A DNA stretch of 64,000 bases from Pseudovibrio brasiliensis (GCF_018282095.1 NZ_CP074126.1:3142341-3206340); one strand, 5' to 3'; shown: positions 46,818-56,006, numbered from the stretch's first letter. The notes: generated from the sequence alone by a model not told the origin. Made by a program: numbers and translations.

Positions 46818-48569
46818 ATGGATAAGCCGTTTCGCGACGGGGTAGGGCACCGCCGGGCTGCGGCTTTTGTCTTCTGTCTTGCATTGTCCCTTAGCTTTAC
46901 AGGGTTGTTTTATGCAGCCCTGAGCGCTGACCATCTCAATATCTATGAGGTGGTTCGGATCGCGCTGCTGTTCATCAGCACGCTCTGGCTTTCCTGGGGT
47001 GGGGCAACTGTTTTGCTCGGCCTTCTTTATGGCCGCTCCGTTAAGCCTCTTAATGCGGATCCGCGGGGCCTGCCAGCTTCAGCCACCGCAATCCTGATGC
47101 CGATCTATCATGAAGATGCGCCAGAAGTTGCTGCGCGACTTGCTGCCATGATGGATGATTTACGCGCGAAGAATGCGACACACCTGTTTCACTGGCATGT
47201 GCTTTCTGACAGCCGCGATGAAGAGATCGCAGCGGTGGAAGAGCAAGTTGTTCGTCAACTGGTTGCCCGCTATCCGGAGCAAAAGATCTTTTACCGCCGC
47301 CGGGCTGACAACCATGGCCGCAAGGCCGGGAATGTAGCCGAGTTTGTGCAACGTTGTGGCGGTGCCTACCGTTACATGGTGGTGCTGGATGCAGACAGCC
47401 TGATGCGTGCTGACACGCTGGTGCATATGGTTGGACGCATGGAAGCAGAGCCTAATCTTGGCCTGCTGCAAACCGTGCCGATGCTTGTTGGTCTGAAGAG
47501 CTTTTTCGGTCGCAGCATCATGTTTGCCTCAGGCATGTTTGGCCGTTCCTTTGCTTTTGGCCTTGCGGCCATGCAAGGGGAATGCGGACCATTTTGGGGG
47601 CACAATGCGATCATTCGTACGCGTGCCTTTGCCTCCAGTTGCGGGCTGCCAGAACTGGATGATACGGCGGCATTTGGCGGACATATTCTAAGTCACGACA
47701 GCGTTGAATCTGTACTGTTGGCGCGTGCGGGCTGGCAGGTGGAGTGTGATCCCCGGATCACCGGTTCCTATGAGGCCGCTCCTGAGAATATTCTGGGATA
47801 TGCCGCGCGTGACCGCCGCTGGTGTCAGGGTAACTTGCAGCATTCCCGTGTGGTTGGCGCTCGTGCTTTGAAGCCTTGGGGTCGGTTCTCTCTTATACTC
47901 GGCATCATGTCTTACCTGAGTTCTCCAGTTTGGGCTGCGTTTCTTCTGGCAAGTTTGTTTGCGCCTTTGGATCTTCCAGTCCTGCAGGCCTATACGTTCC
48001 AGAACCATCTTCCGGTTCTAGGTCATATTCCTATGAGTGCGGCATATGAAGGAGCAGCTTTGCTCTTTGGTGTGGTTGCCTTGCTGGTGCTTCCGAAAAC
48101 ACTCGTGGTTTTGAAGGAAGTTTTTCTTGGCCAAGAGAACACTTCTCGCAAAGGAGTGCTTGGCGGGTTTGTGGAGCTGATCAGTTCCGCGGTTTTTGCG
48201 CCGGTTCTTATGGTGTTTCAGTGCCGCTCCGTTTTTGAAGTTCTGATGGGCCGTGACAGCGGCTGGACCAATGCTCACCGCGATGCTGGGCGATTGCCTT
48301 TGCTGGACTGCCTTAAATCAGTCTGGTGGGTGAGTGCTATCGGAGCCTTGGCAATGGGCCTGAGCTGGATTGGGGAAGCCTCGCTTTGGCTCTGGGTGAT
48401 GCCGGTTGCGCTGCCGATGTTGCTTGCACCGTTCATCATCTGGGCAAGTTCCTGGAATGTGGGCAGCCGAGCCGCTGAGCGTTTGGGCTTTGTGCTTTCC
48501 TCCGACCAGAAGGGTGCTGCACAACTGCTCGCCCATGTGGAAAAATATTCCGCAGATCTTAGGGTATAA
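46818..48569 (+). CDS. opgH: glucans biosynthesis glucosyltransferase OpgH/MdoH
   Basis: A 583-residue inner-membrane GT2 glucosyltransferase that polymerises the linear beta-glucan backbone. Two N-terminal helices precede the GT-A domain with ILMPIYHEDAPE, FYRRRADNHGRKAGN, YMVVLDADSLM and RDRRWCQGNLQ; four or more C-terminal helices follow. It is much shorter than E. coli MdoH (847 aa) because the long cytoplasmic N terminus is missing. ATG 46818 has GGAGCGG ten bases upstream. It forms an operon with opgG. Confidence 0.92.
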   Translation: MDKPFRDGVGHRRAAAFVFCLALSLSFTGLFYAALSADHLNIYEVVRIALLFISTLWLSWGGATVLLGLLYGRSVKPLNADPRGLPASATAILMPIYHEDAPEVAARLAAMMDDLRAKNATHLFHWHVLSDSRDEEIAAVEEQVVRQLVARYPEQKIFYRRRADNHGRKAGNVAEFVQRCGGAYRYMVVLDADSLMRADTLVHMVGRMEAEPNLGLLQTVPMLVGLKSFFGRSIMFASGMFGRSFAFGLAAMQGECGPFWGHNAIIRTRAFASSCGLPELDDTAAFGGHILSHDSVESVLLARAGWQVECDPRITGSYEAAPENILGYAARDRRWCQGNLQHSRVVGARALKPWGRFSLILGIMSYLSSPVWAAFLLASLFAPLDLPVLQAYTFQNHLPVLGHIPMSAAYEGAALLFGVVALLVLPKTLVVLKEVFLGQENTSRKGVLGGFVELISSAVFAPVLMVFQCRSVFEVLMGRDSGWTNAHRDAGRLPLLDCLKSVWWVSAIGALAMGLSWIGEASLWLWVMPVALPMLLAPFIIWASSWNVGSRAAERLGFVLSSDQKGAAQLLAHVEKYSADLRV

Positions 48570-48587
48570 GCCGTTCATTTGTGCTTT

Positions 48588-48633
48588 GAGGGCCACATCC
48601 ACCAGCTGAGCTGCTGGGATGTGGCCCTCTTTG
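48588..48633 (+). terminator. intrinsic terminator after opgH
   Basis: GAGGGCCACATCC pairs with GGGATGTGGCCCTC over 13 positions, with an inner AGCTGAGCT stem, followed by TTTGT. It separates opgH from the GT39-like gene. Confidence 0.8.
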
Positions 48634-48693
48634 TATCTGGCGTTTTATCTTGTGTTTAAGCTTCCGGTCTGGGTCTCCATGGGGGATGAGTGA

Positions 48694-50262
48694 ATGACGG
48701 AAGAGACAGTTTCAACCCGCTTTTGGTGGCGACCGGCGGGCGTTGTTGTTCTGATTGCAGGCTACTTGCTGCTGCATTTGCTTTTGCGCGGCTACTTCTC
48801 TCCCACACTCAGCACGGATGACATGTTTGAGAACGTGTTTGTGCAGGAGCTGAAGCTTGGTTATCAGGTGCGTCAGCCTCCCGTTTACGAGTGGTTGCTT
48901 TATGGCATGCAGAAGATTTTCGGCCCAACTATCTGGAGCTTTCTTGTTCTCAAGTATTTGCTGGTGTTGTGTTTCGCGCTGTTTCTTTACGGCGTGGCGC
49001 GGCAGGCCATCGCCAACGAGAAGCTGGCGGCTTTGGCGGTATTTTCCTGGGTGGCGTTCTACCAGATCGGCTTCAACCTGCATGAGGGGGTGACCCACAC
49101 CGCAGTGTTGATGGCGGCCTCTGCCGCCACGGTCTACTGCTTCCTTTGGGGGCTGCGGGACAAGACGGTTGGGGCGGCGGTGTGTCTGGGGCTTGCCGTT
49201 GGTTTGGGGATGCTCTCCAAGCACTCTTACGTTCTGGTGCCTGCTGCGATGTTTCTGGCGGCCTTAAGCGATCGTCACTGGCGCGGGCAGATACGGCTGC
49301 CGTTGCTGGTGGCCTCCGGTGTGATCGCGGTGCTCATGTACAGCCCCTACCTCTATTGGGTTGTCAGCAGTGAGCAAGCTCTTGTCGGTTCTGCGCTCAA
49401 CGTGATGCGGGAGGGAGAGCAGGGCAGTGATGTGACCCGCATCCTGACCGGCGAACTGCGCCTCCTCACCAGCCTGCTTGGCTTCTCCGCCCCGTTTCTG
49501 CCCTTAGTCCTGCTGCTGTTCTTCCCAGCGCTGTTTGGTAAGGGGAAGGTGAGGGAGCGTACCGCTCCTGATCCAGAGGTGTATCGCATCGGCCAACTGC
49601 TGCAACGCGCTCTGCTGATTTCGCTGGTATTGGCGTTTACGGGTGTTCTGCTCAGCGGTGCGCAATACATCAAAGAGCGCCACATGCATCCGGTGTTGCT
49701 ACTGCTGCCGCTGGTGATCTTCTTCCAGATCTCGCGCAGGACCTATGCGGCGCGATCGGTGAAAATCTACAGCAGCGTTCTGGCGGTGCTGGTCCTCGTC
49801 GTCCTCGGCATCCGCATCTCCGGCTTTCTGGCCCCTGACAAAAAAATGTGCGGCGGCTACTGCCGGCATATGAAGCCCTACGAGGACCTCGGCGAGCAGC
49901 TCAAAGCTCAGTTCCCTGAGGTCGCACAAGCAACCATTGTTTCTCTGGATGAATACACCGGCGGTAATCTGCGCGTCACCTTGCCAGACGCCCGCCATAT
50001 CATCCAAAGCTTCCAGCCCAGTACTGACCAACGCTCAGACTGCTTTATCGTCTGGGACATGGGCGATGATGGCACCACACGCGGTATGCAAAGCGCGCTC
50101 GGCAGCGGCGGGTTTGCATCCAGTAAAACCCCGGCGGATGGCAAAACTTTGCGTTCCCACCAGATCGATGTGAGCTGGCCTCATTTGTGGAAGAAGGAGA
50201 ACTTCCGTAAAACCACATTCGGGATCGCCAAAGTGGACGGCGATTCTGAAATTTGTCGCTAG
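48694..50262 (+). CDS. GT39-like (ArnT/PMT superfamily) membrane glycosyltransferase
   Basis: A 522-residue protein with about nine to ten membrane helices and a small C-terminal soluble domain. An acidic loop after helix 1 (STDDMFENVFVQEL) and the WLLYGMQKIFG motif suit the lipid-linked-sugar glycosyltransferase family that modifies lipid A or cell-surface glycans. GGGGGATGAGTGA precedes ATG 48694. The nearby opg genes suggest envelope glycan modification. Confidence 0.83.
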   Translation: MTEETVSTRFWWRPAGVVVLIAGYLLLHLLLRGYFSPTLSTDDMFENVFVQELKLGYQVRQPPVYEWLLYGMQKIFGPTIWSFLVLKYLLVLCFALFLYGVARQAIANEKLAALAVFSWVAFYQIGFNLHEGVTHTAVLMAASAATVYCFLWGLRDKTVGAAVCLGLAVGLGMLSKHSYVLVPAAMFLAALSDRHWRGQIRLPLLVASGVIAVLMYSPYLYWVVSSEQALVGSALNVMREGEQGSDVTRILTGELRLLTSLLGFSAPFLPLVLLLFFPALFGKGKVRERTAPDPEVYRIGQLLQRALLISLVLAFTGVLLSGAQYIKERHMHPVLLLLPLVIFFQISRRTYAARSVKIYSSVLAVLVLVVLGIRISGFLAPDKKMCGGYCRHMKPYEDLGEQLKAQFPEVAQATIVSLDEYTGGNLRVTLPDARHIIQSFQPSTDQRSDCFIVWDMGDDGTTRGMQSALGSGGFASSKTPADGKTLRSHQIDVSWPHLWKKENFRKTTFGIAKVDGDSEICR

Positions 50263-50280
50263 TTCCTACGTGGTGTTTTG

Positions 50281-50733
50281 ATGTTGAAGATACGTATCGC
50301 CCAGCCTGAAGACCTTGAAGCTGTTGTGCAGATGATGAACGGAGGAGCCTCTTCCCAGCGTGTTCATCTGGAAAGCGGTGAGATTGACACGTACCGACCA
50401 GCTTTTCTCGCCATCCAGCAAGCGGCAGACACCGATATTTATGTTGGCGAGCTAGATGAGGGCGAGCCGGTGGCTACATTTCAGCTGTCTTTTCTGATGG
50501 GGCTGGCCTTTAACGGCAAACCGCGCGGGCAGATTGAAAGCATGCATACCCGCTCTGATATGCGTGGTAAGGGGCTCGGCAAGGCAATGCTTTCACATGC
50601 AGTTGAGTTGGCGCGTGAAAAGGGCTGCTGTATGGTGCAGCTCACGTCCAATAAGGAGCGTGCCGATGCGCACCGCTTTTATGAGAGCAACGGATTTGTG
50701 CCGACACACGAAGGCTTCAAGCTGGTTTTCTAA
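50281..50733 (+). CDS. GNAT family N-acetyltransferase
   Basis: A 150-residue acetyltransferase. The acetyl-CoA loop is RGKGLGKAMLSHAVEL, preceded by an IESMHTRSDM strand and followed by VQLTSNKERADAHRFYESNGF, all diagnostic GNAT features. Substrate unknown. ATG 50281 is chosen over the TTG three bases earlier. It directly follows the GT gene and may belong to that unit. Confidence 0.88.
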   Translation: MLKIRIAQPEDLEAVVQMMNGGASSQRVHLESGEIDTYRPAFLAIQQAADTDIYVGELDEGEPVATFQLSFLMGLAFNGKPRGQIESMHTRSDMRGKGLGKAMLSHAVELAREKGCCMVQLTSNKERADAHRFYESNGFVPTHEGFKLVF

Positions 50734-50855
50734 CTGTTAACTGGCTGCCACATCGAATGTTTCCTGCTGGCCTGTTCTGAAATAAGTTTCGTATCTGACC
50801 GGCAGTGCCAATCCCTTACTCCCGATTTTCTACTATTCCAGTTTTCAGGTGACCC

Positions 50856-51563
50856 ATGGCCGCAACACAGACCAAACCCATTGAGCTTTATTACTGGCCA
50901 ACGCCAAATGGCTGGAAAATTTCCATCATGCTGGAAGAACTGGGCGTTCCCTATGATCTGAAACTGGTGAACATTGGGCGTGGGGAACAATTTGATCCAG
51001 AGTTTTTGAAGATTGCCCCAAACAATCGCATGCCTGCCATCGTTGACCCAGAAGGGCCGGGCGGCGAACCTATCTCCATTTTCGAGTCCGGGGCTATCAT
51101 GCAGTATCTGGGGCGCAAGTTTGATCGGTTCTACCCGTCTGATGAGCGCGGCCGTGTGGAAACTGAGGAATGGCTGATGTGGCAAATGGGTGGGTTTGGT
51201 CCCATGCTTGGTCAGAACCACCATTTTCGCATTTATGCGCCCGAGAAAATTGAATATGCTATGACCCGCTATTTCAATGAAACCCACCGACTTTATGGTG
51301 TGCTCAACAAGCGGCTTGCGGATCGCTCCTATGTGGCTGCCGGAGAATACACCATCGCTGACATGGCGATTTTCGGCTGGTCTCATCGTTGGGAGCGCCA
51401 GGGCATTGACCTGGATGAGTTTCCGCATGTGAAAGCCTGGCGTGAGCGGTTGCTGGCGCGATCAGCCGTGGTGAAAGGGCTTGAGGTTGGTAAGGCAGAG
51501 GCTGACAGCTCCAATATTGCGGAGGATAAACAGGCACAATCAGTGCTGTTCAATCAGCGCTGA
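50856..51563 (+). CDS. glutathione S-transferase (YfcG/Ure2p-like)
   Basis: A 235-residue GST. The thioredoxin-like N-terminal domain contains YYWPTPNGWKISIMLEELG and FLKIAPNNRMPAIVD, with ESGAIMQYL for glutathione binding. The Thr/Asn pair TPNGWK matches the disulfide-bond reductase subgroup of E. coli YfcG. The C-terminal helical domain includes YTIADMAIFGW. It would conjugate or reduce glutathione-linked substrates in the cytoplasm. Confidence 0.9.
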   Translation: MAATQTKPIELYYWPTPNGWKISIMLEELGVPYDLKLVNIGRGEQFDPEFLKIAPNNRMPAIVDPEGPGGEPISIFESGAIMQYLGRKFDRFYPSDERGRVETEEWLMWQMGGFGPMLGQNHHFRIYAPEKIEYAMTRYFNETHRLYGVLNKRLADRSYVAAGEYTIADMAIFGWSHRWERQGIDLDEFPHVKAWRERLLARSAVVKGLEVGKAEADSSNIAEDKQAQSVLFNQR

Positions 51564-51694
51564 TACCTGCAAAGTTCGGCAGTCTTAAGCTTCAATCACG
51601 ACACCGGCACTTTAAGTTGATTTGAACCGGCGTGCCGCCAAACCTAGGCTCTCGCAGAATGATAAATTGAAATCACTTGCGAATGGACCTTGAT

Positions 51695-52240
51695 ATGATG
51701 CGGGCTCAAAAATTACTGCTGACTTCCCTTATTCTGGCTGTTTGGGCACTGATCTCTCCCGTTTCAGCAGCCTCTTTTGAAGATCCAAAGTTCAGCCTTG
51801 AACTAAGAGATGCGAATGGCACGAAAACACTTGGTGAGGCTTTCACCAAAGGGCCAGCTATTTTGCATTTCTGGGCGACCTGGTGCCCAAACTGCCGCGT
51901 TGAACTTCCAGCTATGGAGCGCTTCGAGGATGAGCTGAAAGCGCAAGGGCTCGATGGCCAATTTGTCGTGGTTGCGTTGGAAGATGTGCCTTATGGCCGT
52001 ATTCAAAGCTTCCTGCAGGATCGTCTGGGTCTTGAGCGCTTTACCAGCTATCAGGCTGTCGACATGCAGGCGATGGGAACTGCTTTTCAGGTTGCGGCAA
52101 TGCCCTACACAATCTTTCTGGATGAAAACGGCGGTGTTCTTGGTGGAATTCCAGGATCGCTGGAATGGGATGCACCACAGATCCAAGAGACCTTTATCGG
52201 CCACCTTCAGGGCAAAGGCACCATTGCCTCAGGGAACTGA
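51695..52240 (+). CDS. TlpA-like thioredoxin-fold exported protein
   Basis: A protein of about 181 residues. It has a signal peptide (LLLTSLILAVWALISPVSA) and a redox-active CxxC in FWATWCPNCRVELPAME, the TlpA/DsbE pattern. Such proteins act as periplasmic reductants in cytochrome c maturation or repair. Several starts are possible; GGACC lies seven bases before ATG 51695. A terminator that overlaps the next gene follows. Confidence 0.82.
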   Translation: MMRAQKLLLTSLILAVWALISPVSAASFEDPKFSLELRDANGTKTLGEAFTKGPAILHFWATWCPNCRVELPAMERFEDELKAQGLDGQFVVVALEDVPYGRIQSFLQDRLGLERFTSYQAVDMQAMGTAFQVAAMPYTIFLDENGGVLGGIPGSLEWDAPQIQETFIGHLQGKGTIASGN

Positions 52241-52281
52241 GTGTGCGTATGAGGTGATTTCACTTCAAAATGATAATGCGT

Positions 52282-52917
52282 CTATTTGGAGCCCGGCATG
52301 TTCGGGCTCTTTTTCATGCGGCTGGTGAGCGCTTCCATTGTGATGTCGATGGCGGGGAAGATTTGATCCAGCGGAGTTTCAAACTTAACCATCTGAATAA
52401 TGCCTTCAAACGCCATCATGAAGTAGTCTACCAGATGATCAATGTCTTCCGGCGTTTGCAGATCACTTTCAAATTTGACCAAACGCCTGCGAATTTCAGC
52501 GGCCCATTCAAGGCGCAGGGCGAGATACTCTTCTCCTAAAACAGGGTCAAACCGGCCAATCTCTCCAATAGTTGACCAGTAAAGACTGCCTTCAATGCGG
52601 TTCTGCTGTTCGCAAAGCTCTGCAAAATCGGTCAACATCAGATACATGCAGGAATAGATATCGGCGTACATGGCCGAACTGGAGCTGACCTGCTGGCTGA
52701 ACCGCATGAAGTACCAACGCATGGCCGGGGCGACGAGATCATGCTCCCCTTCAAACCTTTGCCGCAAGAGGTCAGCATCAATATCAGCGGCTTCAGCCAC
52801 TGCATCCATGTTTGCGGCTTCGCGTCCCTTTCGCAACAGCAGCTGGAAGGCAATCTTGAAAATCTCTTCCAACCTATGCGGTGGGATTAATTCATCGGGA
52901 TTCGTGTTGCTGGCCAT
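52282..52917 (-). CDS. TetR/AcrR family transcriptional regulator
   Basis: A regulator of about 211 residues. HTH region: LEEIFKIAFQLLLRKGRE followed by ANMDAVAEAADIDADLLRQRF. The long frame extends to 53172 but the upstream portion (Ser/Pro-rich, then basic) is not typical, so a start near MASNTNPDEL (52917) is favoured. Its 3' end lies inside the terminator of the thioredoxin gene. Confidence 0.8.
   Translation of the reverse strand: MASNTNPDELIPPHRLEEIFKIAFQLLLRKGREAANMDAVAEAADIDADLLRQRFEGEHDLVAPAMRWYFMRFSQQVSSSSAMYADIYSCMYLMLTDFAELCEQQNRIEGSLYWSTIGEIGRFDPVLGEEYLALRLEWAAEIRRRLVKFESDLQTPEDIDHLVDYFMMAFEGIIQMVKFETPLDQIFPAIDITMEALTSRMKKSPNMPGSK
52289..52314 (+). terminator. intrinsic terminator of the TlpA-like gene, inside the TetR coding end
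   Basis: GAGCCCGGCATG and TTCGGGCTC form the hairpin, followed by five T residues. It lies within the last codons of the convergent TetR gene, so that gene's C terminus (SPNMPGSK) is encoded by the hairpin. Confidence 0.8.
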
Positions 52918-53223
52918 GAACCGCTGAACCATCCTTAGATTTCTGCTTACGCAAACCAAAAGCAGATACCGTGCCTTTCTGGCGTAATCTCGAAAAGTTC
53001 GTGCACAGATGCCAGTCAGCAAGGTGTTCAAGGGCTTGTCCTTAACATATAGCGGGAAAAGAACAGGAAACGAATGCTGCGGGATATGTCTCAATTTGTT
53101 GAGTTTTCGATGCTGAAGAGGGGGAGGGCTAGCGGCGCTGCCAATTGACGTTTTCGCAGAAGTTGAGGGCAACTTTTTTACAGCCCGTCATTCTTAAAAG
53201 ACCGCTGGGCAGAGGGTGCAAAT

Positions 53224-53565
53224 TTATGCTGACTTTGTATCCTCGCCCGGGTCATACCCTTCTGCTTGCCATTTGTTCTCACCAGCCGCTTTTATGTTCC
53301 AGAGAACTCTGAGGCCAAGAACTTTGCGTGCACGTTTCGCAGTGTCGTGATTTCGCAGATCCAATACGTCTTGTTGCCGTTGCCCATCAGGCGGTCTGAA
53401 GGACTGCAACCGTGCGCACATGGCTGCGCCGTATTGGGAAATGTTGATGATTGCGCTTTTTGCCGTTTGCCAGAGCCCGTGCAAATCGGAGCTATGGGCA
53501 GGAGTTGCCAACGGAGCTATGAAAAGAAAGAAGTAAAAGATGATGCCTATACGGATCATTTCCAA
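53224..53565 (-). CDS. truncated DUF2147-like exported protein
   Basis: A 113-residue protein with a signal peptide (IIFYFFLFIAPLATPAHS). The mature part (SDLHGLWQTAKSAIINISQYG) aligns with the start of DUF2147, and WQAEGYDPGEDTKSA reaches the WxGxxYDPEDGKxY core, where a stop codon cuts off the last third of the domain. The neighbouring gene at 53661 is a full-length copy. It may be a degenerate paralogue or a shortened functional form. Confidence 0.6.
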   Translation of the reverse strand: MEMIRIGIIFYFFLFIAPLATPAHSSDLHGLWQTAKSAIINISQYGAAMCARLQSFRPPDGQRQQDVLDLRNHDTAKRARKVLGLRVLWNIKAAGENKWQAEGYDPGEDTKSA

Positions 53566-53660
53566 CCTGTTTGTCTAATCACCTGCCTCAATCAAGGAGC
53601 AGGTGATTAGCTAACCTAACAGGCCTATCTCGGCTTGGGCCCTTTGGGCCTAAGGTAAAT

Positions 53661-54071
53661 TTATTTTGTACGGGTCCAGGTGTCCCCTTTACAGAAGATC
53701 AGAACGCAGCCTTCAAGTTTTAGCTTGTTGTCAGAAACCAGTTCCATCTTACCAGAGTAGGTTTTGCCGTCTTCCGCGTTGTAAACCCTCCCTTTCCAGC
53801 TGTTTTTGCCATTTGGCTTCATACCAAGAATGGTTTTTGTACCGATCAGCGAACGATCCCGCAGTTTTGGATCCGGGTTTTCGGTATCTTTGCGTGGCTT
53901 TTTTAGCCAGACAATGTTGCCGCACAGATTGCCCCCACATTTGGAGATCTTAATTTTTGCGGTTCCGTTTGCCCGCATCCAGGTCCCTGTTGCATCTGCT
54001 GCCAGAGCCGATGTGGTGAGGCCAAGCGAGAGCAGGGCGGCCAGAGATGTCTTCAAAAAGGGTGCTTTCAT
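53661..54071 (-). CDS. DUF2147 family exported protein
   Basis: A 136-residue protein. Signal peptide LAALLSLGLTTSALA precedes DATGTWMRANGTAKIKISKC, and the family core is GGNLCGNIVWLKKP followed by WKGRVYNAEDGKTYSGKM and the closing GCVLIFCKGDTWTR. DUF2147 proteins are small periplasmic or outer-membrane-associated beta proteins of unknown function. GGGAGG six bases before ATG 54071 sets the start. Confidence 0.88.
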   Translation of the reverse strand: MKAPFLKTSLAALLSLGLTTSALAADATGTWMRANGTAKIKISKCGGNLCGNIVWLKKPRKDTENPDPKLRDRSLIGTKTILGMKPNGKNSWKGRVYNAEDGKTYSGKMELVSDNKLKLEGCVLIFCKGDTWTRTK

Positions 54072-54428
54072 GGTTCCTCCCAAAACACTGAAGCTTTTAA
54101 GAATGACTTTACCTTATCGTAAGCTCAGGAATGTGCAAGGCAATCAATCAGTGGACTAGACATGTTCTCCCCGGACTTGATTCGCACAACCCATCAAATC
54201 ATTCAGTGCAATATCCCTTGGTTTACACCGTGACAGAACTACTTAAATTTTGCTTTTGAGACCGCTTTTTTCGTTTCAATCATGGTTTTTAACCGCCTTT
54301 TTAGAGTGTCAAAATCTAATAGTCCGCGACGTCAATTAGATTTCGGGGAGGTCATAAGCCTCCTCTTATCTCATCAAAAATTACGAGCAATACCAAACGA
54401 GTTCACTGTGTTTTAGGAGAGAGATTTA

Positions 54429-54698
54429 ATGACTGTGTTGCAGTTTGATGGCGTAATTCATCGGCATGTGAAGCAAAATGCATGCGAAGTGGAATCTCTG
54501 TTACGGCGTGGTCTTGATGCAGCCTCCGGCAAAGCGGGCGCTTGCGATCTGATTGAAGCGCACAAATGGTTTAATTTGGCTGCTATGCGCGGAAGTACCC
54601 AAGCGGTGCGTTATCGCCGTGAGGTATCTCAGGAAATGTCCAATATGGAAATCGCAGAAGCGCAGCGCGCGGCCCGAGACTGGCTCTCTGTGCATTGA
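54429..54698 (+). CDS. SEL1-like repeat domain small protein
   Basis: An 89-residue protein with one degenerate Sel1-type repeat (DLIEAHKWFNLAAMRGSTQA) and EEMSxxEIAEAQRAARDWL-type end, here QEMSNMEIAEAQRAARDWL. Similar single-repeat proteins are common in alphaproteobacteria with no known role; they may mediate protein contacts. TTTAGGAGAGAGATTTA precedes the ATG. It is the last gene before the terminus-like region. Confidence 0.75.
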   Translation: MTVLQFDGVIHRHVKQNACEVESLLRRGLDAASGKAGACDLIEAHKWFNLAAMRGSTQAVRYRREVSQEMSNMEIAEAQRAARDWLSVH

Positions 54699-54710
54699 TG
54701 TGAGTTCTAC

Positions 54711-54739
54711 AGCTTGTCGCGGCTTACATGCGGCAAGCT
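54711..54739 (+). terminator. intrinsic terminator after the SEL1-like gene
   Basis: AGCTTGTCGC pairs with GCGGCAAGCT (one mismatch), followed by TTTTGACTTT. It closes the last transcription unit before the gene-free region. Confidence 0.7.
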
Positions 54740-55840
54740 TTTGACTTTGGTGGGGCGGTGCTTGGTACATTGGCTGTGATGCTGTGATGCTGTGATGATC
54801 TTCGGCTTTTGCAAGAGCTCTATCGTTTCAGTGAACCACCTTCGGGTGTTTACAGCTGAGTTTCCCTCCCTACTGATATTATTTGCGAGCGATTTATGCT
54901 TGTGCTTGAGATGGCTGTTTATGGTTTGTGACAGCTTCTCCTTCTTTCCCTCAAAAGCATAGCGAGACATCCTGTACTGTCTGCGTGTATTTACCTCTCC
55001 TGCTTGGTTGTGAGGTGGTGCTTTTCTTTCTTCAGTTGTCAAAGATCCCGGACTTGTCCGTCTGCTGTTTGCATGGCTAGAGCATGGAGCGTGTTTTGGT
55101 CGTGGTCTATTCCCGTAATGTTCTCCTTGAGACTTTGGAGCTGGTGAACTGGTGGCTGGAAATGGGTTCTGGTTTGCGATTGGCGTGAAGTCGGGGCTTG
55201 AGGTGAGGTTGGTTTGAGCGTTTGGTGGAATGGTTGGGGTTATTTGTGTGATCGAGGCATGTACGCATCTGGTCTGATCATGTTTGCTGCTATGTGGTGT
55301 TGGTCTTCACGGGCATAAGTTTTGTCGTTGCGGTGATAAGTGTTGGCTCGAAGAGCATAAGGCCGTGTCTTTTGCCTTCGGTTTGTCCGCTCCGGGCGTT
55401 CTTTAACTCTGGCCGTCAATTGTGCGTGTTTGGTGTTTGGCTAACATAGCAACGCAGTTTGGTGGTGTTTAACGCACTTTTGCGCAAAATAACGCAAACT
55501 GGCTTTGGGATGGAGTGAGGGGGCTCAGTCAGGCTGACTGCGTGATTTCTCATTACTTAGATTGGTAATGGAAGTTCTCGGCCTGGATGCATCTGGCTTT
55601 TGAGGTGCGGCCTTACCTTCTTGTTTTGTACGTTGATGCCGTGGTCTCATCAGTATCGCTTCGACGGTGCTCTTTATATGAAGTCAAATTCTCAGTTCAT
55701 CTGCATTCTTTAATGTTGACTGAGCTAGTCGTGTTGCATCGTTGTTGAGAATTATCGCGAGCTCTCTCTGGTCTTCTCTGTTTTTTAGTTTTCTCTGCGT
55801 CTGTGCAAATTTTGATTTTGTTAATTTTTGTGTCTGGTTT
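54740..55840. other. gene-free, strongly G/T-rich region left of the octamer array
   Basis: No open frame has a convincing start, binding site or composition here. Composition is strikingly strand-asymmetric: in 55141-55200, G outnumbers C 26 to 8 on the + strand. It includes three GCTGTGAT copies (54773-54796) and otherwise no recognised motif. It is the left flank of the proposed replication terminus. Confidence 0.6.
54773..54796 (+). repeat. three tandem octamers GCTGTGAT
   Basis: Three exact copies in a row (54773-54780, 54781-54788, 54789-54796). Like the array at 55841 it is an 8-base unit, but of unrelated sequence. It may be a minor slipped-strand repeat. Confidence 0.8.
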
Positions 55841-56006
55841 CGAGCTATCGAGCTATCGAGCTATCGAGCTATCGAGCTATCGAGCTATCGAGCTATCGAG
55901 CTATCGAGCTATCGAGCTATCGAGCTATCGAGCTATCGAGCTATCGAGCTATCGAGCTATCGAGCTATCGAGCTATCGAGCTATCGAGCTATCGAGCTAT
56001 CGAGCT
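55841..56006 (+). repeat. perfect tandem array of octamer CGAGCTAT (about 20.75 copies)
   Basis: Twenty complete copies (55841-56000) and a partial CGAGCT (56001-56006), with no sequence variation between copies. Each unit contains the AGCT palindrome, so the array alternates AGCT every 8 bases. All three + frames are open through it, encoding periodic SSYRAIEL-type peptides, while minus-strand frames are closed by TAG. It lies exactly where strand composition flips, at the proposed terminus. Such a perfect array is expected to vary in copy number between strains. Confidence 0.95.

Noticed and set aside
54707-55042. A 111-codon minus strand frame in the gene-free region
   Set aside because: It overlaps the terminator of the SEL1-like gene, has no binding site and has no sequence similar to known proteins.
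55555-55600. Possible dif-like dyad CATTAC-8-GTAATG near 55.56 kb
   Set aside because: Arms and spacer do not fit the 11-6-11 XerC/XerD layout, and no other convincing dif match was found in the window by eye.
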